Assembly (NCBI GenBank): GCA_021787655.1
Contig: JAJYLM010000090.1
Coordinates: 1 to 8,167, forward strand
Length of the DNA: 8,167 bases
Direction of reading: 5' to 3'
Origin: a bacterium
GTDB taxonomy: Bacteria; JAMCPX01
Below are positions 1-5,567 of this stretch, in pieces; positions within the stretch are counted from its first letter, which is position 1, and every line of letters starts with the position of its first letter. The notes below the pieces were generated by a model. That model saw nothing but the letters and a program-made list of their open reading frames with translations, was not told where the DNA came from and made no database searches. A program made the position numbers and the translations under genes.

Positions 1-484
1 GAGCAGAACCAAGGAACTCGACATCCTCAGGGGATACGCAATGCCCCTGAAGTTCATTCCCGCGGGCAGCACCATCCACAATATAGAATTGAAGCCCGGA
101 GAGGGCGGCAAGATTGTGCGGGGAGCGGGAACCGTGGCGCAATTGATGGCCAAGGAAGGCGATTATGGGCATGTTAAGCTCCCTTCCGGCGAAGTACGTC
201 TGATACGGCTGGACTGCATGGCCACGATCGGACAGCTGAGCAATATCGACAACATCAACATATCCATCGGCAAGGCAGGACGTATGCGGTGGCTGGGACG
301 CAAGCCGCACAACAGAGGAGTCTCGATGAATCCTGTCGATCATCCGCACGGCGGCGGTGAGGGCAAATCCGGTCAGGGCAATCCGCATCCTGTGTCTCCG
401 ACCGGCGTTCCGGCAAAAGGGTTCAAGACAAGAAAACCGAAGTATTCCGACAAGTATATCATGAAGGGCAGAAAACAAAAATAA
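1..484 (+). CDS. rplB: 50S ribosomal protein L2 (uL2), 3' part
   Basis: This is the C-terminal 160 residues of L2; the first complete codon is at base 2 and the gene begins before the window. L2 binds 23S rRNA, is needed for subunit association and supports peptidyl-transferase activity. The reading frame shows the L2 core (GSTIHNIELKPGEGG, then GKAGRMRWLGRKPHNRG) and the family signature NPVDHPHGGGEG at about bases 329-364. The first histidine of that signature (codon 341-343) corresponds to the functionally important E. coli His229. The C-terminus is the usual basic rRNA-binding tail. E. coli L2 has 273 residues, so roughly 110 N-terminal residues lie upstream. One oddity is PTG after HPVS, where the L2 sequences I recall usually have PWG. 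The next gene, rpsS, starts 12 bases downstream, as in other S10 operons. The in-frame ATG at base 41 is internal and not a start. Confidence 0.98.
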   Translation, partial: SRTKELDILRGYAMPLKFIPAGSTIHNIELKPGEGGKIVRGAGTVAQLMAKEGDYGHVKLPSGEVRLIRLDCMATIGQLSNIDNINISIGKAGRMRWLGRKPHNRGVSMNPVDHPHGGGEGKSGQGNPHPVSPTGVPAKGFKTRKPKYSDKYIMKGRKQK

Positions 485-496
485 TAGAGGAGAACG

Positions 497-793
497 ATGC
501 CGCGATCATTGAAAAAAGGGCCGTACATTGACGAGTCCCTGTTAAAAAAAATAAAGCAGATGAGCGAGAAGAAAGAAAAACGGTTGATCAAGACCTGGTC
601 CAGACGGTCTGTTGTATCTCCTGAAATGGTGAGTTTTACCATCGCCGTTCATAACGGGAAGAAGTTTATACCCGTCTATATTACAGAGAATATGGTCGGT
701 CATAAGCTCGGTGAGTTTGCTCCCACGAGGACGTTTGTCATGCACTCGGGCGACAGAAAGACGGGCAAGACAGAGACCGAAGCGAAAGCATAA
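497..793 (+). CDS. rpsS: 30S ribosomal protein S19 (uS19)
   Basis: S19 sits in the head of the 30S subunit, binds 16S rRNA together with S13 and lies near the A-site tRNA. The 98-residue product begins MPRSLKKGPYIDESLLKK and contains the family blocks IKTWSRRS, AVHNGKKFIPVYIT and MVGHKLGEFAPTR. Bacterial S19 is usually about 92 residues; here the C-terminus carries a few extra charged residues ending KTETEAKA. The ATG at 497 is preceded by an SD sequence, GAGGAG, at 487-492. The gene lies between rplB and rplV, its standard place. A run of eight A (544-551) falls near its 5' end. Identification is secure. Confidence 0.98.
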   Translation: MPRSLKKGPYIDESLLKKIKQMSEKKEKRLIKTWSRRSVVSPEMVSFTIAVHNGKKFIPVYITENMVGHKLGEFAPTRTFVMHSGDRKTGKTETEAKA

Positions 794-816
794 TCATAAG
801 AAGGAATGGTTGATTT

Positions 817-1149
817 ATGGAGATAAAAACGTCATTACGGTTTCTGAGGCTTGCGCCGAGAAAGGCGCGGCTCGTTGCGGATGTCATACGGGGACAGGAT
901 GTGAATGCGGCGCTCGGACTCTTGAAGTTCATCAACAAGTCTGCATCCGGACATATAGCAAAGCTGATCAAGTCGGCAGTTGCGAATGCCGAGACAAAAG
1001 GCACGGTCGATGTGGATAACCTCTATATCAAGTTTATCACGGTCTCAGCTGGTCCGACGATGAAGCGATTCAGGTCGGCGCCCATGGGAAGAGCGCTGCG
1101 GATACGGAAAAGAATGTGTCACATCGATCTGATAATCGATGAGAGATAA
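817..1149 (+). CDS. rplV: 50S ribosomal protein L22 (uL22)
   Basis: L22 is an early-assembly 23S rRNA-binding protein whose long beta-hairpin lines the nascent peptide exit tunnel, where macrolide-resistance changes are known in other bacteria. The 110-residue product, a normal length, shows the N-terminal block LRLAPRKARLVADVIRG at about residues 10-26, the SAVANAE motif, and the hairpin region GPTMKRFRSAPMGRALRIRKR (about residues 83-103). The usual KRTSHI at the end of the hairpin reads KRMCHI here, a modest divergence. The ATG at 817 lies 23 bases after rpsS, the largest gap in the window, and follows an AAGGAA SD-like stretch at 801-806 at rather long spacing. Neighbours rpsS and rpsC match the conserved order. 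Confidence 0.98.
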   Translation: MEIKTSLRFLRLAPRKARLVADVIRGQDVNAALGLLKFINKSASGHIAKLIKSAVANAETKGTVDVDNLYIKFITVSAGPTMKRFRSAPMGRALRIRKRMCHIDLIIDER

Positions 1150-1161
1150 AGGAGAGTAATT

Positions 1162-1833
1162 TTGGGACAGAAAACAAATCCAATAGGTTTTAGAGTCGGC
1201 ATCATTAAGAGCTGGAACTCACGGTGGTTTGCAGAGAAGGACTACGCGACAGCGCTGCATGAAGACTACAAGATCCGGAATTTTCTCAAAAAGAAGCTCT
1301 ATCACGCCGCAGTGTCGAGTATCATCATCGAACGCGCCATCAACAAGATCAAGGTCAATATCCACAGCGCCCGGGTGGGACTCATCATCGGGAAGAAGGG
1401 CGTCGAAATAGAAGCACTCAAGGCCGAGCTGAGCAAAATGCTGTCGGGCAGGGAAGTCACGATCAATATCTTTGAAATACGGAAGCCTGAACTGGATTCC
1501 CAGCTCGTTGCAGAAAATATAGCGCTCCAGCTTATCCGGAGAATTTCGTACCGGCGTGCGATGAAAAAGGCGATCAGTTCTTCGCTGAAATTCGGAGCCA
1601 AGGGGATTAAGGTCATGATAGCCGGACGGCTTGCCGGTGCTGAAATTGCACGGACCGAGTGGTACAGGGAAGGCAGAGTACCTCTCCAGACGCTCAGGGC
1701 AGACATCGATTACGGTTTTGCCGAAGCCTTTACGACGTACGGAGTCATCGGAGTAAAAGTATGGATTTTCAAGGGTGAAGTCCTCGACAAACGGGAAGAA
1801 GCGGATGCACAAAATACTGTGATTGCTTCGTGA
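1162..1833 (+). CDS. rpsC: 30S ribosomal protein S3 (uS3)
   Basis: S3 forms part of the mRNA entry tunnel on the 30S head and contributes to the mRNA helicase activity of the ribosome. The 223-residue product starts MGQKTNPIGFRVG, the family's hallmark N-terminus. It has a type-2 KH domain with the GXXG loop seen as GKKG at residues 77-80, and the C-terminal S3 domain with GRLAGAEIARTEWYREGRVP followed by DIDYGFAEA. Length is within the family range. The start is TTG at 1162, chosen because it gives the conserved N-terminus and sits 5 bases after GGAGAG (1151-1156). A TTG start in a major ribosomal protein gene is a little unusual. It lies 12 bases after rplV. Confidence 0.98.
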   Translation: MGQKTNPIGFRVGIIKSWNSRWFAEKDYATALHEDYKIRNFLKKKLYHAAVSSIIIERAINKIKVNIHSARVGLIIGKKGVEIEALKAELSKMLSGREVTINIFEIRKPELDSQLVAENIALQLIRRISYRRAMKKAISSSLKFGAKGIKVMIAGRLAGAEIARTEWYREGRVPLQTLRADIDYGFAEAFTTYGVIGVKVWIFKGEVLDKREEADAQNTVIAS

Positions 1834-1850
1834 AACGGGAGTGATGTTAT

Positions 1851-2267
1851 ATGTTGATGCCGAGTAAGGTTAAATACAGAAAGCAGCAGAGAGGAAGAAT
1901 GAAGGGAATGGCAAAGGGCGGAACGACCCTTGCATTCGGCGATATCGGTCTGCAGGCACTGGGACGCGGATATATGACGGCCAAGCAGATCGAGGCCGCA
2001 CGAATTGCCATAGCACGGTTCATTAAAAAGACCGGCAGGGTATGGATCAGGGTATTTCCCGACAAGCCGTTCACCAAGAAGCCTGCGGAAACGAGAATGG
2101 GAAAAGGAAAAGGTGATCCGGTGGAATGGATAACGATCATCAAGCCCGGACGGGTGCTCTATGAGATGGAAGGTATGGAGCGTGACGTTGCGCTCAAGGC
2201 GCTGAACAGTGCGAGCTACAAACTTCCCTTTGCAACCAGGATCATCGAAAGAGAGATGGTAAAATGA
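1851..2267 (+). CDS. rplP: 50S ribosomal protein L16 (uL16)
   Basis: L16 is a late-assembling 50S protein near the A site and central protuberance that helps position tRNA. The 138-residue product, a standard length, begins MLMPSKVKYRKQQRGRMKG and holds GRGYMTAKQIEAAR, the RVWIRVFPDKP block and KKPAETRMGKGKG. The arginine at residue 82 in TRMGKGKG aligns with E. coli Arg81, a site hydroxylated by YcfD in that species; whether it is modified here is unknown. The ATG at 1851 follows GGGAG at 1838-1842. The stop TGA overlaps the rpmC ATG as ATGA (2264-2267), which suggests translational coupling. Confidence 0.98.
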   Translation: MLMPSKVKYRKQQRGRMKGMAKGGTTLAFGDIGLQALGRGYMTAKQIEAARIAIARFIKKTGRVWIRVFPDKPFTKKPAETRMGKGKGDPVEWITIIKPGRVLYEMEGMERDVALKALNSASYKLPFATRIIEREMVK

Positions 2268-2467
2268 AGCCTTCAGAAATAAGAAATCTGTCGGTTGACG
2301 AGATAAAAGAAAAGGTCAACACGATGCGCAAGGAGCTGTTCAACCTCAAGCTCAAAGTCACGACGGCACAGCTTGCCGATTTCAGGAGCTACCGTACGAT
2401 GAAAAAAGATCTGGCACGGCACCTCACCGTATTGCTGGAAAAGGAGAGAGGAATACATGCAAAGTAA
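2264..2467 (+). CDS. rpmC: 50S ribosomal protein L29 (uL29)
   Basis: L29 is a small helical protein at the exit of the 50S peptide tunnel. With L23 it forms the docking surface for trigger factor, SRP and the translocon. The 67-residue product has the family pattern: MKPSEIRNLSVDEIKEKV, then a central helix RKELFNLKLKVTTAQLADF, then a basic helix with MKKDLARHLTVLLEKE. Length is typical. Its ATG overlaps the rplP stop by four bases, and its own last 11 bases overlap the start of rpsQ. Together these overlaps make rplP-rpmC-rpsQ a tightly coupled set. Confidence 0.97.
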   Translation: MKPSEIRNLSVDEIKEKVNTMRKELFNLKLKVTTAQLADFRSYRTMKKDLARHLTVLLEKERGIHAK

Positions 2468-2747
2468 CACGAAACAAAAACCTTTTTCCATGACCGGGGT
2501 TGTCGTTAGTGACAAGATGGACAAGACACGGGTCGTTGTCATCGAAAAGGTACTCAGGCACACCACGTACGCCAAGGCGGTGAAGAAAAAGATCCGGTAT
2601 AAGGCGCATGACGAGCAGAACCAATCGCACCAGGGAGACAGGGTCGAGATCGTTCTGTCAAAACCCCAGAGCAGGGAAAAGAGATGGAGGGTAGCTTCCA
2701 TCATAGAAAAAGCTGCAACGAATCTCGCGCAAGGGGGGGCTGCATGA
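2457..2747 (+). CDS. rpsQ: 30S ribosomal protein S17 (uS17)
   Basis: S17 is an OB-fold primary binding protein for the 5' domain of 16S rRNA. The 96-residue product shows the S17 core: MTGVVVSDKMDKTRVVVIE, the loop KVLRHTTYAKAVKKKIRYKAHDE (about residues 31-53), GDRVEIVLSKPQSREKRWRV, and a short C-terminal extension ending NLAQGGAA. Typical bacterial S17 is 80-90 residues, so both ends are slightly longer. The ATG at 2457 lies inside the end of rpmC, and its AAGGAG SD at 2441-2446 is also within rpmC coding sequence. A run of seven G (2733-2739) sits just before the stop. The stop TGA overlaps the rplN ATG as ATGA. Confidence 0.97.
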   Translation: MQSNTKQKPFSMTGVVVSDKMDKTRVVVIEKVLRHTTYAKAVKKKIRYKAHDEQNQSHQGDRVEIVLSKPQSREKRWRVASIIEKAATNLAQGGAA

Positions 2748-3112
2748 TTCAGGAAAGTACGAAACTCAATGTAGCTGATAACACGGGGGCAAAGACTGTT
2801 GCCTGCATCAAGGTGCTCGGCGGTACCCGCCGCAGGTATGCGACGCTCGGAGATGTGATCGTCGTATCCGTGAAAGAGGCAACGCCCACTGCCAAGGTAA
2901 AAAAGGGCGAGGTGGTCAAGGCCGTCATCGTCCGGACGAAGAAAGAGGTCAGGAGAAATGACGGAAGCTATATACGCTTCGATGCCAATTCCGTCGTCCT
3001 GCTGAACCCGCAGCTCGAGCCCATCGGGACGAGGATATTCGGTCCCGTCGCCCGGGAGCTGAGAGCAAAGAAATTTATGAAGATTATTTCGCTGGCACCG
3101 GAAGTGTTGTGA
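2744..3112 (+). CDS. rplN: 50S ribosomal protein L14 (uL14)
   Basis: L14 is a conserved 50S protein at the intersubunit face, contacting 16S rRNA helix 14 and serving in other bacteria as the target of the silencing factor RsfS. The 122-residue product starts MIQESTKLNVADNTGAK and contains CIKVLGGTRRRYA, the signature stretch KKGEVVKAVIVRTKKE, IRFDANSVVL and the C-terminal IFGPVARELR. The length is exactly that normal for the family. The ATG at 2744 is chosen over an in-frame upstream ATG at 2684, which would add 20 unrelated residues inside rpsQ. This is the first gene of the classical spc operon, here fused directly to rpsQ by a 4-base overlap. Confidence 0.98.
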   Translation: MIQESTKLNVADNTGAKTVACIKVLGGTRRRYATLGDVIVVSVKEATPTAKVKKGEVVKAVIVRTKKEVRRNDGSYIRFDANSVVLLNPQLEPIGTRIFGPVARELRAKKFMKIISLAPEVL

Positions 3113-3120
3113 GGATGGAG

Positions 3121-3438
3121 ATGAAAGCATACATAAAAAAAGGTGATACGGTAAAAGTGATAGCAGGAAACGACCGTGGAAAAACAGGCAAGGTCATTGC
3201 GATCGATTCCCGGACCGGAAAGGTAACCGTTGAAAAGGTTCATGTCGTGAAAAAGCACACAAAGCCTTCCAACTCGAACCCGACCGGCGGTATTATCGAG
3301 AAGACCCTTCCCGTTGACGTTTCCAATGTGCTGTTGTTCTGCAAGAACTGCAACAAGGCTGTCAGGGTCGGTTTCAGGTTTATAGAAGATGGAAGCAAGG
3401 TACGATACTGCAGAAAATGCAATGAGGTTATTGAATAA
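3121..3438 (+). CDS. rplX: 50S ribosomal protein L24 (uL24), zinc-ribbon form
   Basis: L24 is one of the two assembly-initiator proteins of the 50S subunit, binding the 5' end of 23S rRNA near the tunnel exit. From the ATG at 3121 the product is 105 residues: a KOW-type N-terminus (IKKGDTVKVIAGNDRGKTGKV, residues 5-25), the basic KPSNSNPTGGIIEK loop, and a C-terminal ribbon with cysteines 74 and 77 (CKNC) and 97 and 100 (CRKC). That spacing suggests zinc binding; E. coli L24 lacks such cysteines. The start is uncertain. GTG at 3109 (overlapping the rplN stop as GTGA) and ATG at 3115 are in frame, but 3121 gives the usual length, with GAGG at 3111-3114 six bases upstream. Confidence 0.95.
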   Translation: MKAYIKKGDTVKVIAGNDRGKTGKVIAIDSRTGKVTVEKVHVVKKHTKPSNSNPTGGIIEKTLPVDVSNVLLFCKNCNKAVRVGFRFIEDGSKVRYCRKCNEVIE

Positions 3439-3977
3439 TGGCCAGACTAAAAGATCACTATAAAAAAACCATCGTCAAAAAAATGATGGATGAATTCGGG
3501 TACAAAAACAGATACCAGGTTCCCGCACTGATAAAGGTCGTCGTGAATATGGGGCTGGGGGCTGCGAAGGAGAATCCGAAACTCATCGATACGGCCGTCG
3601 TTGAACTCGGCCAGATAACGGGACAGAAACCGGTCATCAAAAAAGCCAAGAAATCTATCTCGACGTTCAAGTTGAGAGAGGGCGTTCCCATCGGCGTCAT
3701 GGTCACGCTGCGGAACAATATCATGTATGAATTCGTCGACCGGCTCGTCAACATAGCGCTTCCCAGGGTGAGGGACTTTAAGGGGATATCATCCACCGGG
3801 TTCGACGGGAGAGGGAATTACACCATGGGGTTGACCGAACAGATCGTGTTCCCGGAAATCAGCTACGACAAAATCGATAAGATCAAGGGTATGAATATCA
3901 CGTTCGTTACCACGGCAAAAACAGACAAGGAAGCAAGAACAATGTTAGAATGGCTTGGCTTGCCCTTTAATAAGTAA
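3438..3977 (+). CDS. rplE: 50S ribosomal protein L5 (uL5)
   Basis: L5 binds 5S rRNA with L18, anchors it in the central protuberance and contacts P-site tRNA. The 179-residue product is the standard length and carries MMDEFGYKNRYQVPALIKVVVNMG, GQKPVIKKAKKSISTFKLREG, VRDFKGIS and GRGNYTMGLTEQIVFPEI. The ATG at 3438 shares one base with the rplX stop (TAATG), with GAGG at 3424-3427 inside rplX as likely SD. In E. coli the S8 autoregulatory site lies around the start of rplE; I could not recognise a comparable S8-binding hairpin here by eye. Two runs of seven A occur near its 5' end. Confidence 0.98.
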   Translation: MARLKDHYKKTIVKKMMDEFGYKNRYQVPALIKVVVNMGLGAAKENPKLIDTAVVELGQITGQKPVIKKAKKSISTFKLREGVPIGVMVTLRNNIMYEFVDRLVNIALPRVRDFKGISSTGFDGRGNYTMGLTEQIVFPEISYDKIDKIKGMNITFVTTAKTDKEARTMLEWLGLPFNK

Positions 3978-3991
3978 CGGGAGGAGCATTC

Positions 3992-4177
3992 GTGGCGAAG
4001 AAATCCTTAATTGTAAAAACAAGAAAACCGAAGAAATTCAAGGTCAGGACCTATAACAGGTGTCCGCTCTGCGGCAGGTCGAGAGGATACATGGGGAAGT
4101 TCAATATGTGCAGGATATGTTTCAGAAAACTGGCATTGAAGGGTGATATCCCCGGTGTCACAAAAGCGAGCTGGTAG
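3992..4177 (+). CDS. rpsN: 30S ribosomal protein S14 (uS14), type Z zinc-binding
   Basis: S14 is a late-binding protein of the 30S head. This is the short form of 61 residues with a complete zinc site: cysteines 24, 27, 40 and 43 (CPLC and CRIC), against about 100 residues for the zinc-free form of E. coli. The C-terminus FRKLALKGDIPGVTKASW is a clear family match. The start is GTG at 3992, giving MAKKSLIVK, preceded by GGGAGGAG (3979-3986). All seven arginine codons in this gene are AGA or AGG. The type Z form is used by many bacteria outside the gamma-proteobacteria and argues against an enterobacterial host. Confidence 0.98.
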   Translation: MAKKSLIVKTRKPKKFKVRTYNRCPLCGRSRGYMGKFNMCRICFRKLALKGDIPGVTKASW

Positions 4178-4184
4178 GGAGACT

Positions 4185-4583
4185 ATGAAAACAACAGATT
4201 CTATTTCAGATTTATTGGTAGCTATCAAGAACGCGCACATGCGCAAGAAGAAGGAAGTCGTCGTACCGTTCTCGAACATGAACAGCGATATACTGCGGAT
4301 ATTGAAACAGGAAGGATTTATCGGCGATATCGATCAGATCACCGAGGACGGGAAGGCAAAAATCAGTGTTGCGCTGCTCTACAGGAAGGACGGCAAGCCG
4401 TTCATCCACGATATCAGGAGGATCAGCAAACCGAGTCTGAGACGATACAGCGGCTACCGGCAGATATCCAAGGAGAAGAACGATTACGGCATTACCATCG
4501 TCTCGACCCCGAAGGGCGTCATGTCAAACAAAGATGCACGCAGCGCAAAGATCGGCGGTGAACTGCTGTGCGTGGTATGGTGA
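4185..4583 (+). CDS. rpsH: 30S ribosomal protein S8 (uS8)
   Basis: S8 is a primary binder of the 16S central domain (helix 21) and, in E. coli, the translational repressor of the spc operon. The 132-residue product is the standard length: an N-terminal domain with TDSISDLLVAIKNAHMRKK, a middle with ILKQEGFIGDI, and the rRNA-binding C-terminal region with ISKPSLRRY and GITIVSTPKGVM ending GGELLCVVW. The start is the ATG at 4185, with GGGAG (4177-4181) upstream. An in-frame ATG at 4143 lies inside rpsN and would add 14 unrelated residues, so it is rejected. The gap to rpsN is 7 bases. Confidence 0.98.
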   Translation: MKTTDSISDLLVAIKNAHMRKKKEVVVPFSNMNSDILRILKQEGFIGDIDQITEDGKAKISVALLYRKDGKPFIHDIRRISKPSLRRYSGYRQISKEKNDYGITIVSTPKGVMSNKDARSAKIGGELLCVVW

Positions 4584-4592
4584 GGAGGCAGA

Positions 4593-5168
4593 ATGTCTAA
4601 GTTAGCGAGAAAACCTTTAAAGATTCCAGCCAAGGTAACCGTAAAACTGGAGTCGAATGTGCTGAAGATACAGGGACCGAAAGGTACCCTGGAAAAGGCA
4701 GTGCCCGGCGGTATCGGCATTACCCTCTCCCCGGAAAGTATCACGGTGACCAGGAGCAGTGATGAGAAGAACGTCAAGATGCTGCATGGTATGTTTACGT
4801 CGTTTATCATCAATATGCTGGAAGGCGTGACCGAGGGATTTAAAAAAGAACTGGAACTGGTCGGCGTAGGATACAAGGCTGATATCAAGGACAAATCGCT
4901 TGTCCTGAATGTAGGGTTTACTTTGCCGGTGACCATGGTCTTACCGCCCGATATCAGTGCAAAGGTAGAGGACAAACAGACGAAGCTCATTCTGACAGGC
5001 ATCGATAAAGACAAGGTGGGACTGTATGCAGCAAAGATACGTGCGATAAAGCCGCCGGACGCATACAAAGGCAAGGGCATCAAATTCGTGGGAGAGGTTC
5101 TGATACTGAAGCCCGGTAAGTCTGCTGCAGGTGCATCAGGCGGAGCTGCTGCAGGCGGCGCAAAGTAA
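4593..5168 (+). CDS. rplF: 50S ribosomal protein L6 (uL6) with Ala/Gly-rich tail
   Basis: L6 lies near the sarcin-ricin loop and the factor-binding site of the 50S subunit and is needed for late assembly. The 191-residue product has the two repeated L6 folds: residues about 1-80 (KPLKIPAKVTVKL, IQGPKGTLE, GVTEGF) and about 81-170 (KKELELVGVGYKA, then PPDAYKGKGIKFVGE, residues 154-168). The usual opening MSRIGK is MSKLAR here, and the normally basic segment after the signature is more hydrophobic (VLILKPGK). Bacterial L6 is usually 177-180 residues. The excess is a tail, residues 177-191, made almost only of Ala, Gly and Ser. The SD, GAGGAGG at 4582-4588, overlaps the rpsH stop. Confidence 0.97.
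   Translation: MSKLARKPLKIPAKVTVKLESNVLKIQGPKGTLEKAVPGGIGITLSPESITVTRSSDEKNVKMLHGMFTSFIINMLEGVTEGFKKELELVGVGYKADIKDKSLVLNVGFTLPVTMVLPPDISAKVEDKQTKLILTGIDKDKVGLYAAKIRAIKPPDAYKGKGIKFVGEVLILKPGKSAAGASGGAAAGGAK
5122..5155 (+). repeat. Short direct repeat in the 3' end of rplF
   Basis: The ten bases CTGCTGCAGG occur at 5122-5131 and again at 5146-5155, an offset of 24 bases (eight codons), in the same reading frame. They encode two similar Ala/Gly blocks, SAAGASGG and AAAGGA. The arrangement looks like a diverged tandem duplication that lengthened the L6 tail. This is inferred from the sequence pattern; chance similarity of GC-rich Ala/Gly codons is possible. Confidence 0.5.
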
Positions 5169-5186
5169 AAACAAAGGGATTGGATT

Positions 5187-5555
5187 ATGATAAAGATAAC
5201 CAGTAAGAACAAACACAGGTTAGAGAGAAAGGGCAGGACCAAGGGCAAGATAACCGGTACGGAAGCAAAACCGAGGCTGGTGATTTTCAAGAGCCTCAGG
5301 AACATCTATGTACAGGTCATTGACGATCAGAAACAACACACGCTGCTGTCGCTTTCGACCTTGAACGAAGAGTATTTCGGCAAGCTGAAGAGCAAAAAGA
5401 ATAAAGAGGCAGCAAAAAAGATCGGGGAAATGATCGCGGCAAAGTCCCTTGAAAAGGGGATCAAGAGTGTTGTTTTTGACAGGAACGGATACAAATATCA
5501 CGGTAACGTCAAACTGTTTGCAGACACAGCGCGCAGTAAAGGTCTTATATTTTAA
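5187..5555 (+). CDS. rplR: 50S ribosomal protein L18 (uL18)
   Basis: L18 binds 5S rRNA and delivers it, with L5, to the central protuberance. The 122-residue product has the basic N-terminal arm (KNKHRLERKGRTKGKITG), then KPRLVIFKSLRNIYVQVIDD (residues about 28-47), a lysine-rich helix and the signature VVFDRNGYKYHGNVKLFAD near the C-terminus. Length is normal. The ATG at 5187 lies 18 bases after rplF with AAGGGA at 5174-5179 as a moderate SD. The stop TAA is part of the strong SD of rpsE. Order rplF-rplR-rpsE is the conserved one. Confidence 0.98.
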   Translation: MIKITSKNKHRLERKGRTKGKITGTEAKPRLVIFKSLRNIYVQVIDDQKQHTLLSLSTLNEEYFGKLKSKKNKEAAKKIGEMIAAKSLEKGIKSVVFDRNGYKYHGNVKLFADTARSKGLIF

Positions 5556-5560
5556 GGAGG
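5554..5560 (+). promoter_or_regulatory. Strong ribosome binding site deciding the rpsE start
   Basis: AAGGAGG is a near-perfect complement to the 16S 3' end. It is 7 bases from the TTG at 5568 but only 1 base from the GTG at 5562, so it supports TTG as the rpsE start. Its first two A are the last bases of the rplR stop codon. Confidence 0.8.
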
Positions 5561-5567
5561 TGTGGGC

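Noticed and set aside
711..1019. Plus-strand frame of 102 codons rich in cysteine across the rpsS-rplV junction
   Set aside because: It overlaps two secure genes in another frame and the cysteines have no regular spacing, so it is a shadow of rplV.
2684..2743. Upstream in-frame start for rplN at 2684
   Set aside because: It would add 20 residues read out of frame from rpsQ; the conserved L14 N-terminus MIQESTKLNV begins at 2744.
2273..3130. Long antisense open frame of 285 codons across rpmC, rpsQ, rplN and rplX
   Set aside because: It lies opposite four secure genes, shows no recognisable domain and has the odd composition of a shadow frame.
3400..3470. S8 autoregulatory hairpin around the rplE start
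   Set aside because: Known from E. coli at this place, but I could not find a convincing helix-21-like fold by eye, so no feature is claimed.
4143..4184. Upstream in-frame start for rpsH at 4143
   Set aside because: It lies inside rpsN and would add 14 residues unlike any S8 N-terminus, whereas 4185 has a good SD and standard length.
4484..5305. Antisense open frame of 273 codons opposite rplF, rich in Pro, Ser and Leu
   Set aside because: It is a complement of the rplF coding sequence, with hydrophobic stretches that arise from Lys/Glu codons read backwards; no domain is seen.
5476..5501. Possible promoter in rplR: TTGACA at 5476-5481 followed by TATCAC at 5496
   Set aside because: The spacer is only 14 bases and the -10 matches at four of six positions, too weak to list.
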